Assembly (NCBI RefSeq): GCF_000566685.1
Contig: NZ_AZQN01000001.1
Coordinates: 186,001 to 250,000, forward strand
Length of the DNA: 64,000 nucleotides
DNA from: Dyadobacter tibetensis Y620-1
GTDB lineage: Bacteria; Bacteroidota; Bacteroidia; Cytophagales; Spirosomataceae
Reading direction: 5' to 3'
Below are positions 1 to 9,056 of this stretch, piece after piece (position 1 is the first letter of the stretch; every line of letters starts with the position of its first letter). The translations under genes and the position numbers were made by a program. The notes under the pieces were generated by a model. That model made no database searches. It saw nothing but the letters and a program-made list of their open reading frames with translations, and was not told the origin of the DNA.

Positions 1-612
1 TGTTTTTGAATCCTTCGGTGTGAGCCACTCCAGTTTTTCGATCTGTTCTTCAGCCTGAGGAGACATGGCTGTATCGTCGGTACAATCCAACAAATACCAT
101 TTCGTTTTCTTTAAAATTCTGCAATTATTATAGTGATATGTATGCCAGGTAGTACATATCTTATCTTTGATTAAGGCTTTCACACCAGTTTCTTCCTCAA
201 TCTCCCGAACCGCAGCAGATTTACTATTTTCGCCCTTATCGAGTTTGCCTTTGGGTAGGTCCCATTTTTTGCGCCTATACATCAGCAGATATTTATCATC
301 TTTGATGACTACTCCTCCAGCGGCCTTGATGACCTTATACTGTCCTTTAATTTTGTCCTCTAAAATCGATTTTTCACGAGTTGCCATCGTAATGGATAAC
401 AAATCTTTAGGGACCTCTTTTTCCATCGCCTCTATGAGCTGAACTGCGACGGATCCCGTAGTGTTTAGGAACAGGACATGACCCGTTAGCATGGAGACGG
501 TGAACTTCGTTAAACGCAAATCGACAATATTGTCGAAATGAGCCGTGTCCTCAGCCGAAAGGCGGCTGGTTCGTACAACTTTGCAGGGGCGGTCGTCAAA
601 AAATATGATCAT
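1..612 (-). CDS. Nudix hydrolase, C-terminus cut by window edge
   Basis: The minus-strand reading frame opens with ATG at 612 and stays open to base 1, giving 204 codons without a stop, so the C-terminus lies outside the window. Residues 122-144 form a complete Nudix box: G122, E128, R136-E137, E139-E140-E141 and G143-V144 match Gx5Ex7REUxEExGU. Nudix enzymes hydrolyse nucleoside diphosphates linked to another moiety; the substrate cannot be told from the box. About 95 residues precede the Nudix domain, which is longer than usual and has no recognised domain. The gene is divergent from the membrane protein at 715. Confidence 0.85.
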   Translation of the reverse strand, partial: MIIFFDDRPCKVVRTSRLSAEDTAHFDNIVDLRLTKFTVSMLTGHVLFLNTTGSVAVQLIEAMEKEVPKDLLSITMATREKSILEDKIKGQYKVIKAAGGVVIKDDKYLLMYRRKKWDLPKGKLDKGENSKSAAVREIEEETGVKALIKDKICTTWHTYHYNNCRILKKTKWYLLDCTDDTAMSPQAEEQIEKLEWLTPKDSKT

Positions 613-714
613 AGTTGGGTTGCTACATTATAATGCCTTGCAAAATAAGTAAAGAGTTTAGTTTAGACAGCCATAATTATTGATAAATTTGCAGTTGGAA
701 TAAATTTATCTTTC

Positions 715-2016
715 TTGGAACTTCTAATAATATTATTTTTGGTTATTCTCAATGGAATATTTTCCATGTCTGAGATAGCACTCGTTTCTTCTCGTAAGTC
801 TAAATTAGAGTCCGCAGCTAAGCATGGCGATGCTTCCGCCCAGGCTGCTCTTAATCTGGCTAATTCTCCCAATCGATTCTTATCTACAGTTCAAATAGGC
901 ATTACACTGATAGGCCTTTTGACAGGTATGTACAGTGGTGATAATATCACTTCGGATTTTGAAGCTTTTATTGCGAAGTTTGGCATATTTGAGAAATATA
1001 GCCATACCATAGCGGTTGGAGGGGTACTGGTGCTTATCACTTATCTTTCACTCGTATTAGGGGAGCTCGTACCGAAACGCATCGGGATGTCCAAGCCAGA
1101 AGCTATTTCTAAGTTCATGGCCCGACCGATGAATATCTTGTCTAAAATTACCGCTCCATTCATTACCCTATTAAGCTTTTCGAGTGATATGATAATTGGG
1201 CTGCTTAATATTAAGCAAAGTGAGAGCTCTGTTACTGAAGAAGAAATTAAAAGTCTGATGCAGGAGGGCACCAGCGGCGGCGTTTTCGAGGAAATCGAAC
1301 AGGAAATTGTACATAATGTATTTCAACTCGGAGATAGGAGGGTGACCTCCTTGATGACCAACAGACAGGAACTGGTTTGGCTGGACATAGAAGATACGGC
1401 TCAGGAAAATAAAAACAAGATTTTTGAAAGTCGCCATTCCATTTATCCCGTAGGGAAAGGTTCGATCGATGAAATTTTTGGCTTAGTCTACGTCAAGGAT
1501 TTGATAGCCACCGATATTGATAAGCAACTGGGAGATCTCGAGTCAATTATGCGAGATCCGGTATATTTGCCAGAAAGCAACCGGGCCTATCAGGCCTTAG
1601 AAAAATTTAAGGAAAATCGTGTCTACTTTGGGGTGATCGTCGATGAATATGGTGGCATCCTGGGTGCAGTAACCATGCATGATATCATGGACGCCCTGGT
1701 GGGGGACATTTCCGAAGATCTGGAAGAGGATACGGAAATTGTAAAAAGAGAGGACGGATCCTATCTGATTGACGCCCAGCTCCCATTTGACGATTTTATG
1801 CATTACTTTAACATCAATGTTCCTGAACAGGAAAAAAGAGAATTCGAAGGTTTTAACACCCTGGGAGGTTTTGTTTTACATGTGTTAGAAAATATACCAG
1901 TAACCGGTGAGCAATTCCAATGGAAACATTTTGATTTCGAAGTAGTGGATATGGATCGCAGTCGTATAGATAAGTTGTTGGTAATCAATCATAAAAAAGA
2001 AGAATCTGAAGATTAA
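715..2016 (+). CDS. CNNM/CorC-type membrane protein with CBS domains (hemolysin family)
   Basis: This 433-residue protein has the DUF21 (CNNM) - CBS pair - CorC_HlyC architecture. An N-terminal membrane region holds several hydrophobic helices (about residues 1-150), followed by a CBS pair (about 190-330, with EYGGILGAVT near its end) and a C-terminal CorC_HlyC domain (about 345-430). Relatives are linked to Mg/Co transport or export; the old name 'hemolysin' is not evidence of toxin activity. The start is a TTG at 715. The first ATG (766) would delete half of the first membrane helix, so TTG is preferred, but no clear ribosome site decides it. It is followed after one base by pyrE and is probably cotranscribed with it. 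Confidence 0.85.
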   Translation: MELLIILFLVILNGIFSMSEIALVSSRKSKLESAAKHGDASAQAALNLANSPNRFLSTVQIGITLIGLLTGMYSGDNITSDFEAFIAKFGIFEKYSHTIAVGGVLVLITYLSLVLGELVPKRIGMSKPEAISKFMARPMNILSKITAPFITLLSFSSDMIIGLLNIKQSESSVTEEEIKSLMQEGTSGGVFEEIEQEIVHNVFQLGDRRVTSLMTNRQELVWLDIEDTAQENKNKIFESRHSIYPVGKGSIDEIFGLVYVKDLIATDIDKQLGDLESIMRDPVYLPESNRAYQALEKFKENRVYFGVIVDEYGGILGAVTMHDIMDALVGDISEDLEEDTEIVKREDGSYLIDAQLPFDDFMHYFNINVPEQEKREFEGFNTLGGFVLHVLENIPVTGEQFQWKHFDFEVVDMDRSRIDKLLVINHKKEESED

Positions 2017-2017
2017 G

Positions 2018-2662
2018 ATGGCAGAAATGAATAAGGAAGTAGCAAAACAGGTGGCTGGGCATTTGCTACAGGCACAGGCAATTAAGCTCAGCCCGGAAAA
2101 ACCGTTTGTCTGGAGTTCTGGTTGGAATTCACCCATTTATTGCGATAATCGTGTGGCTCTTTCCTACCCTCAGACCCGTAACTATATTAAAGAGGCCCTT
2201 GCAAATGTCGTTAAGGAGCAGTTTGCTGGGGTAGATATCATAGTAGGCGTTGCCACCGGGGGTATTGCTATGGGTGCTCTGGTAGCAGATATTTTGGGTC
2301 TTCCCTTTGCTTACGTGCGCCCGGAACCCAAAAAACATGGAATGGGTAATCAGATTGAAGGCCGGATTGAGGCAGGTCAGACGGTGGTGGTGATTGAGGA
2401 CCTGATCTCTACGGGGGGGAGTTCGCTTAAAGTAGTTGATGTACTGCGGGCTCAGGAAATAAAGGTGGCTGGAATGGCTGCAATATTTACCTATGGATTT
2501 GAAGTAGCTGCCAAGCAGTTTTCAGCCAAGGAGGTCGATCTTATCGTATTGAGTAATTATTCGGCATTAATGGAAGCTGCCTTGGGTCAGGGGCTCATTA
2601 ATAAGGAGCAGGAGGCGCATTTGTCGGCATGGAGATTAAGTCCTGACACCTGGGGTAAGTAA
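2018..2662 (+). CDS. pyrE: Orotate phosphoribosyltransferase
   Basis: PyrE joins orotate to PRPP to make orotidine 5'-monophosphate in pyrimidine synthesis, in the cytosol. The 214-residue product has the type I phosphoribosyltransferase fold. The PRPP-binding motif VVVIEDLISTGGSS lies near residues 124-137, and the PEPKKHGMGNQIEG loop upstream of it fits the catalytic flexible loop of OPRTases. Length is normal for the family. The start ATG lies one base after the stop of the CNNM-type gene; a second ATG three codons in is possible. A strong hairpin follows the stop. Confidence 0.95.
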   Translation: MAEMNKEVAKQVAGHLLQAQAIKLSPEKPFVWSSGWNSPIYCDNRVALSYPQTRNYIKEALANVVKEQFAGVDIIVGVATGGIAMGALVADILGLPFAYVRPEPKKHGMGNQIEGRIEAGQTVVVIEDLISTGGSSLKVVDVLRAQEIKVAGMAAIFTYGFEVAAKQFSAKEVDLIVLSNYSALMEAALGQGLINKEQEAHLSAWRLSPDTWGK

Positions 2663-2689
2663 GCCCGTATGGTTAGAATATTCGTTATC

Positions 2690-2728
2690 AAAAAGGTCAG
2701 TGCTTTACAATTAAGCACTGACCTTTTT
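2690..2728. terminator. Bidirectional intrinsic terminator between pyrE and an aldo/keto reductase
   Basis: A perfect 16-bp inverted repeat (arms 2690-2705 and 2713-2728) encloses the 7-base loop TACAATT. The arms end in A5 and T5, so it can act as a rho-independent terminator on either strand. The flanking genes are convergent, which fits. Confidence 0.9.
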
Positions 2729-2748
2729 ACTATAATTGCTTTAGAAAA

Positions 2749-3771
2749 TCAGCTTCTATGATTATCCAGTTTTTCAAAAAGTCCTCCGAAAGCCTCTTCC
2801 TTTACCCCTTCTGATTTCAAAAATTCGTGAGGGAAGCCGAGTTCAATAGCGCTTGCAAGGTTAAGCCGGTCAATCATTTCCTTGGGAAGTTTAAAATCCA
2901 GACAGCCTAGTAAGTCCTTCATTTGAGTGGCACGGGAAGCACCCAGAATAGGGATCATCACCTGATTGCGGTGGCGGGTCCAATTGATAGCCACCTGAGC
3001 GGGTGTAACACCCATTTCATCTGCGATGTCCACCACTGTTTGTGCTATCGCTGCGCTTTTTTCATTTCTTCGAGAACTATCGTCTGGCACACGACCCGAT
3101 TCTCCCCTTAGATATTTCCCGGTAAGAGCCCCACCGCCGATGGCTCCCCAGGGAGTAACGGCCAGATCCAGGGCTTTGGACATAGGCAATAAATCCCTCT
3201 CCGGGGTTCTCTGAAGTAGTGAATATTCGAATTGAATGGCCGTAAAGGCATTCCATCCGCGAAGATCGGCAATGGCGTTGCTTTGCGATACAATCCATGC
3301 CGGTGTGTCGGAAATGCCAATGTAATGAATGATGCCCCGGGAAATCAGATCGTCGAGGCCACGTAACACCTCTTCAACATGAGTAGTGGTATCCCAGAGA
3401 TGTACCCATAACAGGTCTATGTACTCCGTATTAAGTCGTTTCAGACTTTCCGTTACCGAACGAAGCATATTTTTTCGATGGTTACCAGCATAGTTCAGGT
3501 CTCCATTCCGATCTTTCAGGGTGAATTTAGTTCCTAAAACCCAGTGGTCGCGATCCGCTTCGATAAACTCTCCAATATATTTTTCGGACGTACCCTCGGT
3601 ATAGCGGTTGGCAGTATCAATAAAATTGCCACCTGCATGGGCGTAATTATCGAATATTTTAAAACTTTCATGCTTGTCAGCTCCCCATCCCCATTCTTTG
3701 CCAAAGGTCATGCTACCCAAGCACACCTCAGAAACTCGGAGACCAGAACGGCCTAATAATTGATAGCGCAT
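2749..3771 (-). CDS. Aldo/keto reductase
   Basis: This is a 340-residue NADPH-dependent oxidoreductase of the AKR superfamily with a TIM-barrel fold, probably cytosolic. The catalytic tetrad is visible: Asp and Tyr in NFIDTANRYTEG (near residues 50-60), Lys in LGTKF (near 83) and His in WVHLWD (near 123). The C-terminal cofactor region contains IPILGASRATQMKDLL. The natural substrate is unknown; the closest general class is the YajO/Tas-like reductases. It converges on pyrE across a shared terminator. A TAnnTTTG-like element on the minus strand (3848 to 3841, TAACTTTG) lies about 70 bases before the start, but no -33 element is correctly spaced. Confidence 0.88.
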   Translation of the reverse strand: MRYQLLGRSGLRVSEVCLGSMTFGKEWGWGADKHESFKIFDNYAHAGGNFIDTANRYTEGTSEKYIGEFIEADRDHWVLGTKFTLKDRNGDLNYAGNHRKNMLRSVTESLKRLNTEYIDLLWVHLWDTTTHVEEVLRGLDDLISRGIIHYIGISDTPAWIVSQSNAIADLRGWNAFTAIQFEYSLLQRTPERDLLPMSKALDLAVTPWGAIGGGALTGKYLRGESGRVPDDSSRRNEKSAAIAQTVVDIADEMGVTPAQVAINWTRHRNQVMIPILGASRATQMKDLLGCLDFKLPKEMIDRLNLASAIELGFPHEFLKSEGVKEEAFGGLFEKLDNHRS

Positions 3772-3910
3772 TGATTTAAGAATTAAGGTTTAATTTTTAT
3801 CACTTGTGAAACAAGAAATTTGTTAATGAATTTTCTGTTGCAAAGTTATACCCTAAGCCGGCAAATGTCTTTATATTGCTGCAAAATTTGAATTTTATTA
3901 CCCCCCTTCA

Positions 3911-6022
3911 ATGATTGATGCCTCTTATCCCTATTTTGACGTTAATTTAAGTTGGCTTTCCAATAATTATCGATTGCTATTGGAGGCGCAGGATGAAACT
4001 GTGCCTGTTCGGGAGAGAATGCATTTTCTTGGTCAGTATGCCTACCAGACCAACGAATTTTTCAGGGTGCGTATTCCTACCATTCTCGCTATGGGCGAAG
4101 TGAGTAGTGATATCCGGGCCAAACTGAACCTGTTTCCTCAATCACTCATCGAGCATGTTCAGGAGACTATGGAAAACCAATTGGTAGAATTTCATAATAT
4201 TCTTCAAAACGCCGTACTCCCCCAGCTATATGAACAGGGTGTACACCTGTATTTTCAGGAAAACTTTGTGAACGAACATCAGGAATTTTCCCGGTATTTC
4301 TTTATTGAAAAGCTATTTCGTTACCTGCAGCCCATATTTTTGGAAAGTAAGAAAAGTGCAAAATTTGCCCTGTTTGAACCCAAAAGGCTGTATCTGGTAA
4401 TCCGGATGCAACGATTGCTACAACCCGACGAAGATTTATATGCAACGGTGAATATTCCTACTGACCTGTTTGGCCGGTTCATCGAATTGCCGGAACTTGA
4501 GGGTAAGAAGCACTTTGCTTTCGTGGATGATATTATCAAGGAGAATTTAAACATTCTGTTTCCTGGTTATGAAATTTTAGATTCATACGCATTTCGGGTA
4601 GAGAGTGAGCTGGAATTCAATATTGAAGATGAGTATCCCACGGCAATTGCACAACGTATTTTGAAGCAATTGGACAAGAGAAATTTTGTGCTGCCCTTTC
4701 CCTACTTTAACGAATCGGGAGTGCCGGCGAATATGCAAAACTATCTCGTTACCAAACTGGGGATCAGTCCTAACGAATTGAATGATTCAGGCCCTTATAT
4801 TTTTATGCAGGACCTGATGACATTTCCTTCAGTTTCAAAAAAATTAGAATATCCTCCAATACGCCCCATACAAAGCAACCTCTATCAGGATCAGATATCT
4901 GTATTCTCTGATTTGCAAAAAGGCGATAGATTATTGCATCTGCCTTATCATTCATATGAACCTATTATCAGGTTCTTTAATGAAGCTGCTGTCGACCCTC
5001 TTGTTAAGGAGATCCATGTTTCCTTGTACAAAATTAGTCCGAACTCTTTTGTGCTTAATTCGCTATTAAGTGCGGCTCGTAATGGGAAACGCGTTTTGAC
5101 CTATGTGGAGCTCAATAATAAGTTGGATATGCAGGAGAATATTCAGTGGTCTCGCAAAATGCGGGAAGCGGGGGTGAAAATAATCCTGAACAACCCGGCA
5201 TTAAAAGTACATGCTAAAATAGCTTTGGTAAAGCGAAGAGGGCAGAAGGGGTGGGAGCGGTATGGCTTCTTAGGTACTGGTGGGTTTTACAAGCTTACCA
5301 GTCGGGAGATCGTAGATCATGCATTGCTGACGAGTCATAGGGAGATTACCAACGAATTAGAATTACTCTTTGGATTCCTTTCTACCCAAGAAGAGCCTAA
5401 AAAATATAAATACCTTCCGTTTAACACCCTGGGGGTAACTCAGTTTAATCTTCAAAAACGATTGTTTGAACTTATTGACAGGGAAATTATAAATTGCAAT
5501 GCGGGGTTGAAGTCGTTTATAAATATAAAAATCAATCAGATTCAAGACCATCACCTGATTGATAAACTATATGAGGCAGGACAGGCCGGGGTCCCTGTGC
5601 AGATTATCGTCAGTGAAAGTAGTTGTGTTATTCCTGGTTTACCATCAATTAGTGATAACATTACCGTTTACAGACATATTGATCGATTCGTTGAGAATAC
5701 CCGAATTCTCCATTTCTGTAACCGGGGGGATGACGAAATTTATCTTTCTTCCTGCGACTGGACCTTCAGAAACCTGCATAGACGAATGGATATCTGTTTT
5801 CCAATATTAGATGACAACCTAAAAAATCAACTTAAAGTTGTTTTGCGCAATTATCTAAATGATAATCAAAAATCTGTACGTCTGGATTTGTACCAAAACA
5901 ACCTGTCTCTTAAAGACGATGGGAAGCCTAAATTGAGAGCTCAGGACAGTAATTACCGGTTGGTAGAGAAGTGGAAAAAGCATTCGAAAAATAGACGGAA
6001 GGATGAATCTGAAACCGATTAG
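3911..6022 (+). CDS. Polyphosphate kinase 1 homologue with substituted active-site residues
   Basis: The 703-residue protein aligns over its full length with Ppk1, which makes polyphosphate from ATP. The four-domain layout is recognisable: N-terminal helical domain (about 1-110), head domain (110-320) and two phospholipase-D-like catalytic domains (320-500, 500-690). The phosphorylated histidine equivalent to E. coli His435 is present (H434 in KVHAKI). Three other residues differ from the E. coli enzyme as I recall it: Arg375 is K374, Arg564 is S568 and His592 is N596. The motif GTGNFNxxTAxxYxD reads GTGGFYKLTSREIVD. The frame is intact, so this looks like a divergent paralogue rather than a pseudogene. 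Its activity is uncertain, so no symbol is given. No ppx neighbour is present. Confidence 0.8.
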   Translation: MIDASYPYFDVNLSWLSNNYRLLLEAQDETVPVRERMHFLGQYAYQTNEFFRVRIPTILAMGEVSSDIRAKLNLFPQSLIEHVQETMENQLVEFHNILQNAVLPQLYEQGVHLYFQENFVNEHQEFSRYFFIEKLFRYLQPIFLESKKSAKFALFEPKRLYLVIRMQRLLQPDEDLYATVNIPTDLFGRFIELPELEGKKHFAFVDDIIKENLNILFPGYEILDSYAFRVESELEFNIEDEYPTAIAQRILKQLDKRNFVLPFPYFNESGVPANMQNYLVTKLGISPNELNDSGPYIFMQDLMTFPSVSKKLEYPPIRPIQSNLYQDQISVFSDLQKGDRLLHLPYHSYEPIIRFFNEAAVDPLVKEIHVSLYKISPNSFVLNSLLSAARNGKRVLTYVELNNKLDMQENIQWSRKMREAGVKIILNNPALKVHAKIALVKRRGQKGWERYGFLGTGGFYKLTSREIVDHALLTSHREITNELELLFGFLSTQEEPKKYKYLPFNTLGVTQFNLQKRLFELIDREIINCNAGLKSFINIKINQIQDHHLIDKLYEAGQAGVPVQIIVSESSCVIPGLPSISDNITVYRHIDRFVENTRILHFCNRGDDEIYLSSCDWTFRNLHRRMDICFPILDDNLKNQLKVVLRNYLNDNQKSVRLDLYQNNLSLKDDGKPKLRAQDSNYRLVEKWKKHSKNRRKDESETD

Positions 6023-6132
6023 GATTGAGCTACTACCTACTAACTGGGGATAGAGTACGCTGTGGGTATCACTAAGAGTCATGCTACCATCCTGCAATGG
6101 TCCTGAACAAACTCAGGCAGGTTCCTATTTGT

Positions 6133-6164
6133 TTTGAGTTCTAGAGGGTTACTGTTTATATTTG
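6133..6164 (+). promoter_or_regulatory. Bacteroidota-type promoter of the TetR gene
   Basis: TTTG at 6133-6136 and TATATTTG at 6157-6164 are separated by 20 bases. This matches the Bacteroidetes consensus of a -33 TTG/TTTG and a -7 TAnnTTTG with 17-23 bases between. Transcription would begin around 6170, which rules out the upstream in-frame start at 6162 and supports ATG 6198. Confidence 0.65.
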
Positions 6165-6197
6165 AGCGGTTTTATATACACTACACAGGTCATTAGT

Positions 6198-6791
6198 ATG
6201 GGAAGTGCAGAGCGTCGTGAAAGGCTCAAGATAAAAGTTAGAGCAGCTATCATCCAGACAGCTAAGGATATTGCAAATAAATCAGGATGGACCTCGGTGT
6301 CCATCCGTAAGATTGCTGATTTGATAGAATATAGCCCACCTATCCTCTACGAATATTTCGACAATAAGGACCAACTTCTGGAAGCCATTCGCCAGGAAGG
6401 CTTCGACCAGCTTGAAACAGACTTTCAATCAATAAAAACTCATTATAGTAATGCGGAGAAACAACTGATCGAAGTGGCCCGAAGTATATGGAATTTTGCG
6501 GTAACTCAGCCCGAGGTTTTTCAGGTTATGTTTAATCTGGAAGGTGCCTTTTGTGAATCTAAGCAAGTATACAGCCGAGCCATGAATATAAAAAACAATC
6601 CGGTTTGGGAAATGATTGCCCAGCTAAGGCCGAAGTCGGCAGAGGCCGTAACCAAGACATATTATGAGTACTGGTGCCTTACCTATGGCTTTGTAGCCAT
6701 AACGATGACCACACAGCCTTCTTATGCCTTTCCCAAAGCGGAGCCCCTGTATATGGAAGGGATTCGCAGATTTATTAAAGGGATATTATAA
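6198..6791 (+). CDS. TetR/AcrR family transcriptional regulator
   Basis: This 197-residue DNA-binding repressor has an N-terminal helix-turn-helix (about residues 20-60). Its core reads SVSIRKIADLIEYSPPILYE, followed by YFDNKDQLLEAI, the classic TetR_N signature. The C-terminal ligand-binding half is helical, resembles TetR_C_13/WHG-type domains and gives no ligand. ATG 6198 is chosen because the longer frame starts at 6162, inside the predicted -7 promoter element. No obvious target operon adjoins it; the upstream gene is the Ppk1-like protein and the downstream gene is the convergent cysE. Confidence 0.85.
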   Translation: MGSAERRERLKIKVRAAIIQTAKDIANKSGWTSVSIRKIADLIEYSPPILYEYFDNKDQLLEAIRQEGFDQLETDFQSIKTHYSNAEKQLIEVARSIWNFAVTQPEVFQVMFNLEGAFCESKQVYSRAMNIKNNPVWEMIAQLRPKSAEAVTKTYYEYWCLTYGFVAITMTTQPSYAFPKAEPLYMEGIRRFIKGIL

Positions 6792-6793
6792 AC

Positions 6794-7624
6794 TCAAACG
6801 GCGGTTTGCTGCCTTACATCAACCTTACTTTGGTGGTAGACCAACGAATTTGCCGGAACACTTTTTACCACCCATGCGTTGCCCCCTATAATGGAATCAT
6901 GGCCTATTATAGTTTCACCTCCTAAAATAGTAGCATTAGCATATATTACCACATTGTCTTCTATGGTAGGATGGCGTTTTTTCTGAGCCATAGATTTAGA
7001 AACATGCGTTGCACCCAGGGTAACACCTTGATAAATTTTTACGTTTTTCCCAATTACCGTAGTTTCTCCGATGACGACTCCAGTGCCATGGTCTATAAAG
7101 AATGAATCGCCGATGACTGCATTGGGGTGAATGTCAATACCAGTTTGACTGTGCGCATATTCCGTAAACATTCGGGGTAGTAAAGGGATGCCATAATGCG
7201 CCAGGCAATGAGCAAAGCGATACGTAGCGATCGCAGTGAAACCGGGGTAAACAGCTATGACTTCCTCAATGCCTACGGAGGCCGGATCATTTTCCGTTAT
7301 TGCACGGGCATCTAGCATCAAACTCTGATAAACCCCAGGCAGTTGATCGAATAGCGCATTTAAAATATCGGTTTTAGAACTCGTCAACTGTGGTTCCAGG
7401 GGAGTAAGCAGACAGTCTAACTTATCCCTCAAAAGGGCATATGCTCGTTTAATATCCCTATCCTGCCGATCCTTTTCGCAGTCTTTACTGATAGGAAATA
7501 AAAAGTTAATCAGGCTTTGTATGAAATGACCAGCATCCTGACGCGAAGGTAGGTGATACCGGAAAGAATCATTTTGTTTACTAAGTAAGTCTAGAAAAGC
7601 TTTTTCTTTTTCTGTTATCATCAA
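6794..7624 (-). CDS. cysE: Serine O-acetyltransferase
   Basis: CysE acetylates L-serine with acetyl-CoA to give O-acetylserine, the first step of cysteine synthesis. The 276-residue protein has an N-terminal helical domain (about 1-140) and a left-handed beta-helix of hexapeptide repeats (about 145-260). The SAT hallmark region is present: [29 protein letters not shown] and YQGVTLG. Length is typical for bacterial SATs of the longer type. Two adjacent ATG codons (7624, 7621) are equally possible starts. It is convergent with tetR, with only two bases between the stop codons. Confidence 0.92.
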   Translation of the reverse strand: MMITEKEKAFLDLLSKQNDSFRYHLPSRQDAGHFIQSLINFLFPISKDCEKDRQDRDIKRAYALLRDKLDCLLTPLEPQLTSSKTDILNALFDQLPGVYQSLMLDARAITENDPASVGIEEVIAVYPGFTAIATYRFAHCLAHYGIPLLPRMFTEYAHSQTGIDIHPNAVIGDSFFIDHGTGVVIGETTVIGKNVKIYQGVTLGATHVSKSMAQKKRHPTIEDNVVIYANATILGGETIIGHDSIIGGNAWVVKSVPANSLVYHQSKVDVRQQTAV

Positions 7625-7788
7625 TCCTGATTTTTAATTAGGGCCCGGATGGGTACGTTTTTTTATATGCTAACAGTAAAACCTCGGTTTTAAGTTGCGT
7701 CATCGTAAAATTACTTAGGTCTAAACTTTAAAACACCATTATTTTTATGTAAATTAAAGCTGGTGTGCCCATTTATACCGTTTTGCAT

Positions 7789-8697
7789 ATGTTTTACCGT
7801 CACTTTCTTCTTCTTTTAGTCTTTTTTTCATCTTTTTCCTGTTATTCCTGTTTCAGGAGCTATATCATTACGGAGAAAGATGTCAGGAAACACTATGCTC
7901 ATAAACCGGTCAGACCTACCAATACCATCATCAAAAATGATACCTTATCTTTAGGGTTAGCCTCAGTGGGTGCCGATACTCTACCCATGCTTCTACTGAT
8001 ACATGGCGCTCCGGGTTCTTGCTGGGGTTATATGAACATTATGGATGATCCTGAATTAAGTAAGCGTTTTCATATCGTTTCTGTAGACAGGCTGGGATAC
8101 GGAAAATCTAGGATGAAGAAGATAAAAACGGTGACCTCTATTGAAACGCATGCCCGAGCCTTGTTGCCAATTTTGGAAATGAACAAATCTGGCAGGAAGA
8201 TAACCGTCCTTGGGCGGTCGTATGGAGCCCCCATTGCTGCCACCCTCGTATCCCTTATGCCCGACCATTTTAAAGAATTAATTATGGTATCTCCCGTTAT
8301 TGATCCAGAACGTGAAAAATTCTATTGGTTTTCTAAATGGGGACGTATGTCGGTAATTCAATGGTTTCTACCCACCTCATTTAACGCCGCTACGGCAGAA
8401 AAGTACAGCCACGCCGATGAACTTAAGAAAATATTGCCGGTTTGGGAACGGCTTAGTATTCCTACTACTGTAATACAGGGAGGTAACGATTGGATATCAG
8501 ACCCAGCCAATATTGATTTTGCCAAAAAACATATAAAGGTTAAAAAGGCTCAATTTATCTTACTCAATAATGCCGGTCATATGATCACCTATACCCATAT
8601 GGCTATGATCAAGGAAATGCTGATGAAAAACGCTCTTTTTTCAGACCGTTTAAGTATTTTAGCTCCTCAGGATTTATCGGTTACTGACTCCAAATAA
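7789..8697 (+). CDS. Alpha/beta hydrolase, exported or membrane-anchored
   Basis: This is a 302-residue alpha/beta-hydrolase with an N-terminal hydrophobic export signal. The oxyanion-hole HG motif is IHGAPGSCWGYM (H72), the nucleophile elbow is GRSYG (S144), and the acid and base are in GGNDW (D234) and NAGHM (H264), so the catalytic triad is complete. The signal contains FSSFSCYSC, which could be a lipobox, though not a clean one. A GTG at 7765 would add eight residues; ATG 7789 places the hydrophobic segment right at the N-terminus and is preferred. The substrate is unknown. Confidence 0.82.
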   Translation: MFYRHFLLLLVFFSSFSCYSCFRSYIITEKDVRKHYAHKPVRPTNTIIKNDTLSLGLASVGADTLPMLLLIHGAPGSCWGYMNIMDDPELSKRFHIVSVDRLGYGKSRMKKIKTVTSIETHARALLPILEMNKSGRKITVLGRSYGAPIAATLVSLMPDHFKELIMVSPVIDPEREKFYWFSKWGRMSVIQWFLPTSFNAATAEKYSHADELKKILPVWERLSIPTTVIQGGNDWISDPANIDFAKKHIKVKKAQFILLNNAGHMITYTHMAMIKEMLMKNALFSDRLSILAPQDLSVTDSK

Positions 8698-8777
8698 TGG
8701 TTGCTTCTGGGTTAGAGTCTTTTGACGCGGCCTAACGAACCAAACCTTAGTGATCTTTTTCGACAGCATAAAAGAAA

Positions 8778-8800
8778 ACGACCGGACAAAGTCCAGTCGT
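8778..8800 (+). terminator. Hairpin after the alpha/beta hydrolase
   Basis: ACGACCGGAC (8778-8787) and GTCCAGTCGT (8791-8800) pair with one C-A mismatch around an AAA loop, flanked by A-rich and T-rich bases. The T-tract is short, so the termination call is moderate. Confidence 0.5.
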
Positions 8801-8979
8801 TTGTCTGTAACATAATTAACCTATATTATTGATGTCGAATTCGGTTGAAAACGACATTTATCCTTATAATACTGACGATAGTTTATGCTCGTTACCACGA
8901 AGGCTTTGAAGTATTTTTCTTTTTATTATAAGATTTGGGTGAGAATCTATCGACTCCTGTTTCATTTTTGTGCAAAATA

Positions 8980-9010
8980 ATACCCATACATTTAGTACAT
9001 GTATGGGTAT
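8980..9010 (-). terminator. Terminator of the T9SS-protein gene
   Basis: A perfect 12-bp inverted repeat (8980-8991 with 8999-9010) has a 7-base loop. Read on the minus strand it is followed by TATTTTG, and it lies about 46 bases beyond the stop codon at 9057. Confidence 0.6.
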
Positions 9011-9056
9011 AAAGTCCTGTTCCGAAAAGAAAATCTTTGTTTGCTGAAGTTTTATA

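Larger units (their letters stand above)
8698..9056. other. Intergenic region with two hairpins and no gene
   Basis: These 359 bases lie between the convergent hydrolase and T9SS-protein genes. They hold two terminator-like hairpins, described separately, one for each flanking gene. I find no coding frame or RNA gene in the rest, which is AT-rich. Confidence 0.6.

Noticed and set aside
3911..6022. The possibility that the Ppk1-like gene is a pseudogene
   Set aside because: The frame is intact over 703 codons, its length is normal and the fold motifs are kept.
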